Part shown: piece after piece, positions 23,957-36,205 of the stretch
Layout: each line of letters starts with the position of its first letter
Position numbering within the stretch: position 1 is the first letter of the stretch
NCBI GenBank assembly: GCA_026874595.1
Contig: CM049316.1
Span: 70,357,676-70,421,675 of the forward strand
DNA length: 64,000 bases
DNA from: Sipunculus nudus
Lineage: Eukaryota > Annelida > Sipuncula > Golfingiida > Sipunculidae
Reading direction: 5' to 3'
Translations under genes and position numbers: made by a program
Notes under the pieces: generated by a model
The model's input: the letters and a program-made list of their open reading frames with translations, nothing else
Told to the model about the DNA's origin: nothing
Database searches by the model: none

Positions 23957-25774
23957 TAGCCTACTCTTATGTGTATTTAATTGTTATACTCAATAATGAT
24001 TCAAGATATCAGGAATCTTGAATGATTATAGCATGATGATGTATTGTCAGGTAAAGTGTGTTGATTGGCGTTACGGTGTGTCCGTTCTTAGCGCTTAGAC
24101 GTCCGTACGCTCCTTAGTGCTCATTCGGTCAAATCTGTGTCCGTAAGCACGTCAGGTTACGTTACGGACAACCATCCACGTCCCTCTTTCCATACTACAA
24201 GGAGGCCAGCCAATATATTAAATGTACTTACTGTGACCCGACCACACCGAAATTTAGTCATTTACTGCCATTCACGAATCACTTTCCGATTCGTTTTGGT
24301 GCCTCAATCGTTTCCTCTGTCGTAGCTGAAAGGCCAAAGAAAAGCCTGCCTGAGACGTCATAGGTCGTGGGATCATCGTACTTAATCTTAGCGACATCGT
24401 AGCAGGTGACAACACTAATTAAGGGGCCTTTCCACTTCCAAGAATTGGGTCCCCGATGCGCATCGGTCGAAAATTTTTTGGTGTCTTTGTTCTTCATCGG
24501 GTTTGTGAAGTGCTTCTGCGTAAATCTTACCAGTTACATGCCGATTATTGGCTTAGCGTGAACGTAGCCCTCGATTTTAGTTTTGAGTCGAGTCAAAACT
24601 TTTTTTGGCGCTGTAAGGAATTGTCGAATTTCGTAGTTCATATGTAAGAGAAGCGCTCCGTAGCTTGTGGAAGGTATTTCGTGGTAGATCGTAAGCTTTA
24701 CGTAAATTACTCGGAAAGTATCGGGGCAAATCTTGACGCCGCGTGGGCAATTAATCACTCCGTAAATACTACGAAGTACTACAAATCCTTGAGAAGTGGT
24801 TGCAACACAGCTAATAGGGACCTAACAATATTATTATTAATATCATTTATTTTGTCCAAACATTGTACAATATAATATATGTTTATGAAAAGTGCAGAGA
24901 TTAATCATGCAGAGATTTATCGTATTTATTAATTCCGAAAAAGCTTAGAATCATTAAGACATACTCAGAATTAACCCAAATTACTAACGCTAAAGCAAGA
25001 AGTACTGACGATACAGTTATGACTAAGGGGCTTTGTTAAAGCTACAAAGCTGCTACCAAGTGCTACGAAATAAAAGCCTCTATCACGTTGTCTTCGGGTA
25101 TATTCAAGTGTCAGTGGTCCGTGCATTGTCAAAAGATTAAATACTGCGCAGAATCGGACTCTCAAGAGTACGACACTGCTGTTTAGTGTGTGTAGGCTCG
25201 TGAAACTACGGCACATAATGCACCGGAGTTTCTACATACACAGATGGCTTAGGTATAAATGTAATGAAGAGGGAGATGCAATCATATGAACATAGGTGTT
25301 TTATCGTAAGGAGCTCACGGAATAAGTAAAGTTTTGTTAACATGCGAATGAGAAATGTAAATAGCAGGTGTTTCCTTGAAAAGTAACAAATTTTGATTTT
25401 AAAGTTTGAGAGACAAGTAGAGACAAGTCGTCCTACAGTGCCAAACTGGATGAGGTTCGTTTTCAATAGAAACGACTTAATTCGAAGAAGACAGTTGTTA
25501 CAGGTGCTCTTTTTATTGTGTGACACGGGCGTACCTCGTGTGACACCCTCGCAGGGCCGTTTGTTACATTCTCAGTTTAATCCGTAATGGTTGAACTCTC
25601 GTTGTCATGCTTGCCTTGGGCTTTCTCGCCTGGCCGAGGTCACGTGTGGACCATGGTGTGTAGAGACACAGCGATGTTTTTCTAGATGAATCCTGTAACG
25701 CGTGCTTACCGTGTATAATGTATTATTCTTCGAATGTTCGAGAAATAGAAGCTTCTCGGCTTGAGGTGAAAAGG

Positions 25775-25782
25775 TATATAAA
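25775..25782 (+). promoter_or_regulatory. TATA box of LTR C
   Basis: TATATAAA followed by GGGGCTG, as in copy B. Confidence 0.75.
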
Positions 25783-26136
25783 GGGGCTGTGTTTTAGATC
25801 CGAGAGAGAGCAGCAGAGAAGATTCCAGCGGACGTAGAAGCGTGTGTGTCGTTTTGTGGGTCCTTATTCGACGAGTGCGGCAATTATAGATTCTCTTCAG
25901 ACATTCTCCTGGATTTTGTGCCGAGTCTTGTTTACTTTCTGGACTGTTACAAGAGCTTTACACTGTCATTCTCCGAGAGTATACATTTAAAGAACTTATC
26001 GTTGTGACGGTGGTGGTACCAGGTACTGTGCACATTGTTAATTTTACTGTGTGATTGTATTGATTTGTTGTTATACCGCTGTTATACTGTTTAATTGTAT
26101 TGATTTAGTGTATTGTAATGTAAGGGTTGTTTTAAG

Positions 26137-26142
26137 AATAAA
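26137..26142 (+). promoter_or_regulatory. Poly(A) signal of LTR C
   Basis: AATAAA in the conserved TTTTAAGAATAAATT block. Confidence 0.7.
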
Positions 26143-26892
26143 TTATGGTTATTTGTTAATAAAAAAATACTGACTTCTTTATCCATTCCCCTAAACATTT
26201 CACGCTGCCTAGTGTTAGAGAATATAATTTTTTTTTCTCCTTGACAAACTTTGTGTTCATCACGCATACGTGATCTGTTTATATTAGGTTCCGTAACACA
26301 GTAGAGGTACTAATATGCGGGATATGCTGGTATAAGGAGAGGAGAAGGTCCAGCAGCAGCACGAGGTTAAACTGCCAGGTAAGTGCAAGAGGGGAAATAC
26401 GTGCATATAATCCTTGCACCCAAAAGCTAGATCTACCTCAGCCAATTTTCCCCAGAATCTCTGTCATAACAACTCTTTTATAAGCTCGTCCGTATTTTAC
26501 CAGTGAAATGAGGTGAAGAGTACAAGAGTCTGGCTCTGAGTGATGCAGACCTCTTTCACTTCTCATTTAAATACGTTCGCACCAACTTATCGTTGCCTAT
26601 AGCGTTACAAAGCCAAGCAGCCTCTTACTTAATCGCAAGAATGCATTTTTGATGTGTAGCTAGTCGGATGTGTTCATTATATATCTTACCCAATGCCTAT
26701 GTCGTTCGTAGAAGGAGCGCGGTGGTTCCTTGTAACTAGTAACTAGCAGCGTTTATGGCAAAAAAAGCAGATTTATTGTGACGAACTCGTAACAGCTACG
26801 TAATGCTTTGTCATTGATTCGTAACAGCACCGTAGGCCTTCTTAGTGGCTGATTCACTGTTATGTCATTAGGGCCCCAAGCTACTGTCATGA

Positions 26893-28248
26893 TTAAGCCC
26901 CGTTCCTACTTTCACGAATTTGATGATATTGAAATACTTGGGCAATCGGCCTTTAGAGTAAAAAAAATTATATATCTATTACGGGGACCAACTGTACATG
27001 TTAGTACGACTTGGTACGACAGTGACACACTAGCCAGCACGATATGACACGAGACTTTTAAGAATGTTCACAACACCGTTACAACGTTTAAGAAAATGGT
27101 ACGATATCTTCACAATTTTACACGACTTGGCTACGATTTGTGGTCGATGTATACCTCAAGTCCATTGAAAAAAGCAAATGAGGACTGCTATGAACGTAAT
27201 GTTATAAAAATATCAAAATAAGTTAGAAATGTGTCCTTGGCTGATACACACACAGAAACACACACATTTCAAACTGTGATATTTGTGAAATATAGCTATT
27301 ATAATATCAAAACAAAGACAATAGTATTTAAGTAGCTTCTTCAAATTTTTTTGGTTCAATTTTATGGGAAACATTCCCACAGAACACTTTAAAAAATCCA
27401 GTTAGCTTACTGTAAAAACTTCTTCCTCATTTTTTCAAAGAAGTAACAAATAAAAAAGAAAAATAGTTTTCATTATATTACAAAGACAAATGTACCCGTA
27501 TAATATACAAAGAAAGATAGAGTCAATTTATATATTTCAATGACACCTTTATCACATTGAGACTGTTTTAAAAAATAGGAAGCGATATGGAGATATATTT
27601 AAATGAACATGAATTAGAAAATTTCAAGAAAAAAATATGGTGATTCAAAGTTCACATTTGAACCTGTTTTTTTTTTGCTTTAAATAAAATACTAACGTAA
27701 TATTTGTGTGATTCGGAATCTGTGTCCGAATGACTCTGACTGTGCGAAGGTCGACTTTGATTTGAAATTCTTCTATGATTTCTTCTATGAAATTTTTCTA
27801 TTATAATTCTTTCTATGATTTACAGGCCCTTTCAGACCAGAAAGGGTGTATTTACAACGTCGATGCGCTTGTTCTTTCGCTTCGACTGACGTCAGATGAT
27901 CGTGGCTTTTTTTTTGGGTGGTTCTTGTTATTGTAGTACTCTAGTCGTGTTGTAGTCGTGATCGTTCGTGACACGGTATCACATCACGAATGACAATGAA
28001 TAACGGGAGATTTTTCAGGACTCGCCAAGACACTGTTACGACTTCAATACGACTTGTGACGACAAAGCTTAATTTTTGAACATTTCAAAAATAGCGCCAC
28101 GAATTCTAAGTGCTTAAGATATTGTTACGAACATGGCGAATGTCCAAGGCATAATCTACGACATCCCCACGACTAACCTACGAATTTGTATGGTGTCATT
28201 TTGCGGTGTTTCGGTGCCAAATTTGTGAAAAGTGGGAATGGGGCTTTA
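26893..28248. mobile_element. PIF/Harbinger-like MITE, second subfamily
   Basis: TTA (26893-26895) is followed by AGCCCCGTTCCTACTTTCAC. The right end is the inverse, GTGAAAAGTGGGAATGGGGCT, followed by TTA (28246-28248). The ~27-bp terminal inverted repeats match with only a few differences. The 1.35-kb interior is AT-rich, with scattered TACGAC and CACGAC motifs and no coding capacity. A 3-bp TTA duplication with GGGG/CCCC-type ends is the PIF/Harbinger pattern. Its ends resemble those at 38893-39630, so the two families are related. Confidence 0.75.
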
Positions 28249-28399
28249 GTCGAGAAAGGTCGTGGTCCAGATCTTGAATGTGTGACCTTACAATTTAATA
28301 GAGGAATCCGATTTTCGCGCATTGAGAACACCAATAGGAGATTCAGATTACATTGCATACTCTTCCCTTTGTGTATCGATTCGAGGCTTCCACGACAAA

Positions 28400-28700
28400 C
28401 TGAACCAATTTCTGATCACCCCCGGGGAAACTTAAAATGACCCCTCCCCCCCCTTACACACACACGGTTAATTCACTTTTACATTCTTAAATTCTTTAAT
28501 ATTGTATATTTGTCGTATATTTAAGTTATATATCATGAGTTTGAAACATACAAGTTTACCCTTTGGTTAGGTCAGCGAAAGGGTAATCTGAACCTTGCCG
28601 GGAGAACCTGATATTATGTTCACACAACCCCCAGGGCTAATCTGAATTAGATTTCAGATTACCGAGCGACACCTGAGATGGGGATAAACTTCAGTCTTTA
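28400..28700. mobile_element. Dispersed element with GATTACCCC-type ends, copy 2
   Basis: It begins near TTCTGATCACCCCCGGGG and a C8 tract. Internally it contains GGTTAGGTCAGCGAAAGGGT (28566-28585), matching 11226-11245. It ends with TTTCAGATTACCGAGCG and GAGATGGGGATAAACTTCAG, parallel to the right end at 11314-11340. Boundaries approximate. Confidence 0.55.
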
Positions 28701-30172
28701 CACAGGGTGTGAATGGGCACTAGTTACTGGCGACAGACAGTGTAGAATGGATAACATATAGCGTGTGCATTATGGCTTTTTGGATTGTATGCTACGAAAA
28801 TAGATGCGGGCTACGAAAACCAACAAGTGTGAAAAGGCCCATATAGAACAGCAAAGAAAGTGTTTTCGGACGAGACTGCATAACATTGTCAATAAGACTA
28901 TACACGCACTACCTTCACATATACGATTACGTATAATCTGTTATTTAATCTGAGTTCTTTCTAGCCGTGACAACACGACTCAATAAGCAACTATATTGTG
29001 CCGGTCGTAGACTCTCTAATGTCAGAGGACCGAAACGGCGCTAAGACCTTTCTAGAGACCTCTACGTCTTGTGGTTAAATCAGAAAAAAGCTATTCTTAT
29101 ATCTACTGTTTATCCGAACATGCTTTCCCTGTCATGCCGTTTTTGATTCAGTAAGGTCTGACCATATTTAGTTTCAATTTACCAATAGTTTAATTTTTCT
29201 TAATAATAATATATTTTCAGATACCATCGTCAATGTATCTGATAAAATACCTACAAATGCAATAAGCTGCAGTAGAAAAAAAACAACCAGTTAAATAACG
29301 AGAGAGGTCTATGACAACTTCTCATTTGAATTGTTTCGCATAATAATAATTGGTCCCAAATATATGATATGAATTAAGTTTATGAAAAGGCGATATTTTT
29401 ATGTTGACGGATTATTATTTCAGCATTCACGTATGCACGTTGCATTTAGTTTTGTTGTTACAAAAAAAAACACCAGAAAACAATGCTACGACAGACAACC
29501 AAAGTACAGACAGCCACTGAACGAACAAAACGACTTCATTAATATTGAAATATTGAAGGATATATTGTTAACAACCAATATTTTTCGGAAAATATGTTGC
29601 AGACAAGCTGTATCTTAATTATGTTTAATTACGCACTGCAATTTCATAACATAAAGCCAATTAATTTTCACAGGTACATCTTTCAGGTATTGTCGTTAAT
29701 ACTAATCACAACAAATAGCGTGTAGGGAAAATAATCAAGAAAAGCATAATTAAAGTTCCTGTAGACCTCTGTCAATCTGACGGGCATAGATGTCCTTTTC
29801 ACAGTGTAGAGTTCATTATATAATCCCAGCTACAAACCAAGACACCGAATCTCATAGAAAGATGACGTTACTTGACAGATTCGTTCGATATAGGTGATAG
29901 TGTCCTCGTTTCAAGAAACTTTATTGTCAAATGAACATTGAAAACAGCTCGATGGCTGACAGAATATCACTTATTTGTATTTCCACATGTCGCTTTGATA
30001 GACATATATTTGAGGATATTTCAATCACTGTTTAAAGAACCAATTATGGAATCCTGTTATTCCTTCCTGTGATCTTTTGTTGAAGAACGTTTATGGATTG
30101 TTAGATACAATTGCACTGATCGATCATAGCTGAGCTGAATCACATTTTATCATATGATGCTATACATATATC

Positions 30173-30174
<2 letters not shown>
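28701..30174. other. Unassigned AT-rich DNA
   Basis: No gene, RNA or repeat recognised. Confidence 0.5.
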
Positions 30175-30228
<54 letters not shown>

Positions 30229-30229
30229 T
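30175..30229. repeat. (AT)n microsatellite
   Basis: AT dinucleotide run over about 55 bp with one CATATA interruption. Confidence 0.94.
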
Positions 30230-33200
30230 ATTAGATAACGTTTTAGGCGCGCCGTCCACAGATGGATTATTGCTTGCATGCCTCATAGAACCTATCATTT
30301 TTTCATAACACATCTTGCCGTAAATATAAATACTGTAGATTCAGATAAAATCGTGGGCTTAAAATTTCGTGGTTTCGTGCAAAATGTATATCCTGGGTAT
30401 TTTAATTCATTGTAAGAGCTAAAAAAATTGACAATTCTTGGTTTATTTATATCTACATATAACCCATTTAGACGAGAATATATATAGGTAACAGGCCTAT
30501 GTCTAGAATGCTTGTCACACGGTGTGTCTGCACCGCAGTCAATTGGTCAGTGCTGAATTTATCAGCCTTGACGGACACGTGGCAGGACCAAAACTGGGAC
30601 ACCTGTAACGTTCTTGTCGCAATAAAAATAATGCTTTGCACCATGATAAAACTTTTAAATATTTCACCCTAAAATATTAAAAAAGGGAGATGTCAGGAAA
30701 TGATTTCAGTATAAAAAAATGATTTTTATAATGTTATGTTGTAAACATTAAACGTAATTTCATTGGGAGGGGTTCGAGCGATATAAGGAGAAACAATATA
30801 ATGAATAATTGAATATTTAGAAATCATGTACAGTAATAGTACTTTTCAAGTAGGGCAGTTCAACACATTTATATTTTCTTACCAATGGCGTTCATTATAA
30901 TATTACAAAAAATGTATGTACTTTTATTGAAAACTCTTCAGCTAACTGAAATTGATGAAGTCAACCGCCAGCTGCCGTCGGGGGGGGGGGGGGGGGGTGA
31001 GTCCAGGGGGTCCGGACCCTGATGACCGTGATATTTTGGCCGTCGAAATCATGAACTCCATGATAACCTTAACTCACATAAATCACAAAAATGAAGTATC
31101 AACTAAAAGTTTTGAAGTTTATTTACAGTTTATTTATACATAGATACATTATCTTGGGTATGACACAGACATAGATTATTCATTCTACGAGACAAGTGAC
31201 TATTCTTTGAAATCTAGAGATTTGCTCATGACGTAATGTTACGAATGAAAGTATCACTTTAAAAGGGGGTTGCCAGCCCTTGATGATTGTTCTCATTGTT
31301 ATTGGTGGCACTTTGACCGTTACGTCTACAGGGGACCGTAATAACGCCTTTCCGTCTGAGACAGACAGGCAACACGTGCACGGAAAGGCATCTAATATTG
31401 TGTCCAAGTACGTGGAAAGGTGAACACCTATATGTTTCCCGTTAGTAGCTGATACAAATTAACAAACATGACACGAAAATGAAATAATTTTCAGGTGGTC
31501 TCCCAGCGACTCCCTATATTTTTTCTATATTTCCTATAAAATGGTTTATATTTTCTTATACTTTCCGGCATTTGGGCCCTGGCTCATCTCCTATTTTATT
31601 TCTCATTTTTTTTTTCACAGCACAATCATGTTTCTGATGTTACAATTCAGAAAATTCTGTTCTCTTTGTATGCATTTGTGCATGTAGGATGACATGTTGA
31701 ATGGCAGAATCAGGTTTATACTGAGCCGAGTGTGACTGAACATTTGATATGATGGTAGGATGCATCTTATGTGGAAAAGCAATTATACTGCCGAGAGGCA
31801 CACCTGTATTAAGACCTTTCCCCTGGAAAGGTGAGTATCAAAGGATTACGAACCCTGTCTATTATAACGTTATAGCTGTTCCCTGATAAGTCTATTTGAT
31901 GAATATTGCGGAAGGATGTAGCTGGATATAGAATTGTTATAGTGATCGCCTCGTTTCTCACATTTCGTTTTGAATTGTCTACATAAAATTAAAATCAAGT
32001 AAATAATATTTTATTTAAAGAATCAACGAAATATCAATAGACTATACTGTTTATGTCCAGATTATTTCTAGCCCCATGCCTAAAATCCGGGAATCAATAG
32101 CTATAATACGTCCAATATATCAGCCTTATCATAGGATGACGATGGAAAAATGAAACTAGAATAAACCAGTCATACGGATAACAGAGTAGATAGTATACAG
32201 GGTCAAAATCAACTACTCTAGTCAAGGATACCGACTGTTGTTACTGGTCACAGAGCTTTGACAAGTGTTTATAGGCTCCCTCTTATCTATATGGAAACAA
32301 TAGATCCATAAAGTACTATGAAATAAAAGTTTTTAACATATAGGTATCATATTTTTATATTTCAAGGATGTAATAACAATCAAATGATTTTTTTTATCTG
32401 CAAATAATACAAGAATAGTTAAAATAAAGTAGGCAAGACCATAACATTCATAATACGGCCCTCTCTGTCTCCAAATTCGTTAACAACTGTATCTGTTGAC
32501 CACAGTGCTTTTTATGGAGAAAAATGTGTCATTTTTCCCTAACTTTGCTCAGCCGTATAAGACGTATCGCAGGTCGAGCGGGGCTTCCTGCGTACCATGG
32601 CATCTGTCATACGGCTGTAATATCATGGTATGATGCAGTATTACACACGGGGTTGTTTTTCAAAGCCCCGAGATGAGAAGGTTTTGGGGATTATGTATGG
32701 TGATTGAGCCCTGCTTGTTGAACCCTGGGGGCACGGGGCGCAGAGAGGCGTTGACAGGTCTTATTTCAGCGTTCTATCACGTCATCAGTTTGTGACTGGC
32801 GTAAGCTTTGTGCGGGGCCTCCTTTATTGTCAACGTTTGATGCGGCAAAATAACAGTTCCGCAACAATTGCCTATTTGTCCCATCTCTAAGCTCGCAATT
32901 TGGTTTCCATAGCCACAAAACAATGTTTATTGCTGCATAGCTGGCCTGTGCCGTATAAATGCATTACTTCCAATTATATGCCTATGCCAAATGGAAATAG
33001 TCGAACACGGTCCCGAAATTGCCAGCAAATCTTCCAAGGTTGTATTTTGTATAAAACCAACAGGAAATAACGCAGAAAAAGTCTCTAATTTCCTCAGTTG
33101 ATTACAATGTCGTCGTTTATATCGGTTAAATTTAGTAAAGGCATTTATCTTGATTTGTGAGCGAATTTTTACTTCCGCGATGTGACGTCTCTTAAAGTAT

Positions 33201-34446
33201 ATATTTTATCCTGCCAACTAAGGTGTGCGATTTAACATGGAAATAATACATTTGCATTTTTAATTCCATCGAGTTATGTTTTATTTGTTGCGCATTAGTT
33301 ACACTGATTTCTTTCTCCTGTTAAACCTCAGAGATTTCTGAACTAAAGTATCAAGAATGTTCATGTCATTATCTGATACCTAATATGTTTTATATTTACA
33401 ATAATTTTTCAAACCAATTTCCTGTAGTTCACTCTAACTTATGTCAGTCCACTCACTTGGCCAAATTGTTGGATTAGTATAAGGTGATCCGAATATCCTT
33501 AGCAGTTCTAGACATTTTCGGAAAAAAAAACTCAATTGGCCATGTTTGCCTGGTCATATATTTCTAGTCATGTTTCCTCTCTTCGATAAATGTTGATTAA
33601 CAACAATCAACGCAAAGGAAAGTTAATTCAAAATGTGGTATAAAAGCAACACACCCATACACACCCGAAGGTCTGATAAACAAATGCTTATAAATAGTAA
33701 GCATATTGTATAAAAGACCTTCGTGTGCACGCACGTACACAACAGTACACAAACATATACTCACACTAAAGACTCTCTGCAAATAAATACACAAATTGAT
33801 CAAATTAAGGAACATGCTATGTTGACACTACAAACACGCACATATGCGTGGGTACAAATTCCAACACACAAGCACGAACGAGACTCATCAAACATACACT
33901 TTCGACATATACCATGGAACCACGGTACAATTATTTTCCCAGCTCAGAATTTAAAGAGTAAAGGTCAATTTTCAGATTTATTTCCGATGGCACCGGGTCC
34001 GACCCCAGGTGTCTTATCAACGACAACCCGAGGACCCGGAACTAAGATTGTCTTGCTAAGCACACATGATACTGGCTGGCGACCAGGCGTGCAGCTGTTA
34101 TTACAACGTCATGTGATCACCACGGTCAATTATTGCTGGTCTCTTTTATTGAACCAGGAAATAACTGGATAACTTGAAAAAGGTTAACCTGTCTGGATTA
34201 TCTTATTAAGAAAACATGAAATGAAACATGCTTCATATAAACTCTAACCTGAGTGTTTATTGTATTTCCTTCATCAGCATTCAGTAAAATAGAATCATGA
34301 AATAGCACTTATTATAAATCTGAAAAGCTATAATCTGGACAATGTTAATCTATCGTATTGGGTCCACCCTATTTTCCTTTTATAATAAAAATTTAAAGGG
34401 TTGTCATTAGCTTATGTACTACCACTGAAATGTTTCAAGGAAATCG
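30230..34446. other. Unassigned DNA; G18 tract; low-repeat block
   Basis: There is a run of 18 G at 30980-30997. The block 32560-33010 is less AT-rich and free of the window's repeat families, so it could be regulatory, but nothing in the sequence proves that. The longest open stretch (33723-34172, +) begins with a CACA-rich low-complexity string, and I do not consider it coding. Confidence 0.45.
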
Positions 34447-34865
34447 GTTCTGATTACCCCCGGGGGTAGTCTGAACCTAATTTCAGGTTGACTTCGCACT
34501 GTCAAGATCCCCCCCCCCCCCCTCACTGATTCATCTATTGATAAATTCCTATGCTTTTAACTTATGATATATTATTTCAATAAACCAATTGAAAGATTCG
34601 AGGTTCAACAGATGGCATCAATCTATAAAACATTAAATTGTAGTAAATGTTAATTATTTTGTTAATTATACTTATATTGACTATTACACTTCACCAAAGC
34701 GCATTACACATAACATACAGCATAAGTTTACAAAGATTTAAACTAATTTAATAAATCAAGAAAAAAAATAGATTATAAGACCTTTAAGTAAATATAAACA
34801 TAAAGAATTATAAACCATTCTTTTGAAGGAGTACTCTGCATCAAGGTTAATCTGAAATGGCTATA
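34447..34865. mobile_element. Dispersed element with GATTACCCC-type ends, copy 3
   Basis: The left end reads TTCTGATTACCCCCGGGGGT, followed by TTTCAGGTTGAC and a C14 tract (34509-34522). The right end has GGTTAATCTGAAATGG (about 34845-34860). The interior is very AT-rich. The same layout of ends plus C-tract occurs in the copies at 10.85 and 28.4 kb. Confidence 0.5.
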
Positions 34866-35505
34866 ACGGTATCAGTACTCGCTATATAATAGCTGTACTT
34901 TCAACATTATTAAGCGTCCTTACGCTGAATTTGATCTTTCAGCGAACAGGACAGGCCACACAAGCACAATGGTTGGGGCCGTAATACCAGTATATAGACA
35001 AGCAGAGTCATGTGCTTTATTAAACTTTTACATTTGGGACTGAATATTTGTCCTTAGTACTTCTTTGTACTGAGTAAAATACGTGAAGAAATATTAATTA
35101 TAATATAAATATTTCAAAAGGAGAACAAGAACAAAACGACATTGGAAGCCGAGTACAACAAGGTTAAAATTGATAAAACGTTTACGAGGTAAGCTTGGGA
35201 AAATGACAAGAATATTTACGATATGCTAATAGTAATCTTTATTCACATTTGTTAATCATTGTCATCAACTTATAATGATCTTGATATAATTAAAAAAAAA
35301 TAAATCAGTTACAGAAAATCGAATGGATATATGCTTCGACCTGATTATTAAAATAATGAAAAAAGATTAAATTAAAAAATAAGTTGAAATACAAAAATAA
35401 CTGTAACACCAATTTTTCTATCTAAGCCTGAACTTCACACTCGAATTTGACCTTTCCAGTGTATAATGTATATTTTGGAAAAAAAGCTCTGTTTTTAAAT
35501 CGACT
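34866..35505. other. Unassigned AT-rich DNA
   Basis: Nothing recognised in this ~0.6-kb stretch. Confidence 0.5.
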
Positions 35506-35653
35506 TTAATTGTCTTTGGCGTTTTGTTTCACGTTAACTCTCCCGTTGCTCTGTCGAGCTGTGTTAGCTATCAAACACTTGATTGTTTTAGTCGAGTTCC
35601 CTCGTTTTTGAGCCAGATTGGCGCCTCCAGATGACCCGGCGGGACTCCGTTCG
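35506..35653 (-). CDS. Candidate terminal exon, uncharacterised
   Basis: A GC-richer minus-strand segment follows a pyrimidine-leaning acceptor (TACTTTCTGTGCCTAAG) and stays open for ~49 codons to TAA at 35508-35506. The peptide is basic and Ser/Asn/Gly-rich, ending with ARQSNGRVNVKQNAKDN. I do not recognise a family. The coding impression rests on local base composition against AT-rich flanks and on the acceptor. It could equally be a chance frame. Confidence 0.22.
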
Positions 35654-35932
35654 CTTAGGCACAGAAAGTAAGTCGAGAGTAGGGGAGTAGAACTGGGACA
35701 CAAGTACTATAAAAATGCCCAAATACATGTACCTGCAGGACGACTTCATTATTACTCTCTATTTACCCATAAATCCTTTGACAGAACAAGGATATGAAAC
35801 ATTTATGGCAGACCCAGGAACACAATTAACGATTTGTGTACCTTAGATGAGCATCAACAAATAAGGAAACATTGGTGAACATTAAAACAAATGCCCGTAT
35901 TGAAATTTAACATAGATAATAAGATAAAAAAG

Positions 35933-36205
35933 ACCGGCTTCCGCGGCCCAGGAGTAGAGTACAAGGCTAAAAACCGGGAGATCGTGAGTTCTAATCTCAG
36001 CCGATCGGCATCCACCCTTGGTGAGTGTTCTGCAGGCTTAATGGGGAAACTGTACCCCACAGTCACGTTTCACAGAGAAGCGAGTGCGTCTTTCCAGGGT
36101 TCCTAGGAGTCCAGTGCGGCACACAGAGCCTGATTGTGTTTCACCCTGTCACGAAGTCCGAAACTGGATGGAATTCTTTAGATCCGCCCATCTGAAAAAA
36201 AAAAC
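35933..36205 (+). mobile_element. tRNA-derived SINE, diverged copy
   Basis: It follows the copy at 2749-3168 block by block. The tRNA-like head (CCGGCTTCCGCGGCCCAGGA; decayed box B GTTCTAATC), the GGGAAACTGTACCCCACAG block, the GCGAGTGCGTCTTTCCAGG block, the conserved CCTGTCACGAAGTCCGAAAC tail, and a short A10 tract all line up. It has an internal deletion of roughly 80 bp (the TGACCCAGCAATGGGG region of the first copy). Box A and B are mutated and no clear target duplication remains, so it is older and probably inactive. Confidence 0.85.

Larger units (their letters stand above)
25496..26298 (+). mobile_element. Solo LTR, copy C (803 bp), nested in Harbinger-like copy 1
   Basis: It starts TGTTACAGGTGCTC and ends GGTTCCGTAACA. 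It is flanked by a perfect 4-bp duplication, CAGT (25492-25495 and 26299-26302). The GGTCACGTG motif (about 25638), TATA box (25775-25782) and poly(A) signal (26137-26142) sit at the same relative positions as in copy B. The surrounding DNA on both sides matches the 38.9-40.6-kb element, which lacks the LTR, so the empty site is visible by comparison. Same orientation as copies A and B, but a different target duplication, so this is an independent insertion. Confidence 0.88.
24419..26885 (+). mobile_element. PIF/Harbinger-like element, copy 1, interrupted by LTR C
   Basis: It begins at TTA (24419-24421) followed by AGGGGCCTTTCCACTTCCA, and a CCCCGATGCGCATCG block follows at about 24452. Both match the start of the element at 38890. 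Internal segments also match 38.9-40.6 kb in order. These are ACGATACAGTTATGAC (25010), a GCTACCAAGTGCTACGAAA block (25051), and, beyond the LTR, GCTCGTCC...AAGTACAAGAATC-like and AATCGCAAGAA blocks (about 26486-26640). LTR C splits it at 25496-26298. The right terminus is not recognisable and the neighbouring related element starts at 26893. No transposase frame is visible. Confidence 0.6.

Noticed and set aside
33723-34172. 149-codon open frame on the plus strand
   Set aside because: It starts at a non-ATG codon, opens with a CA-repeat-derived His/Thr-rich string, has no recognisable domain and no supporting splice or start context.
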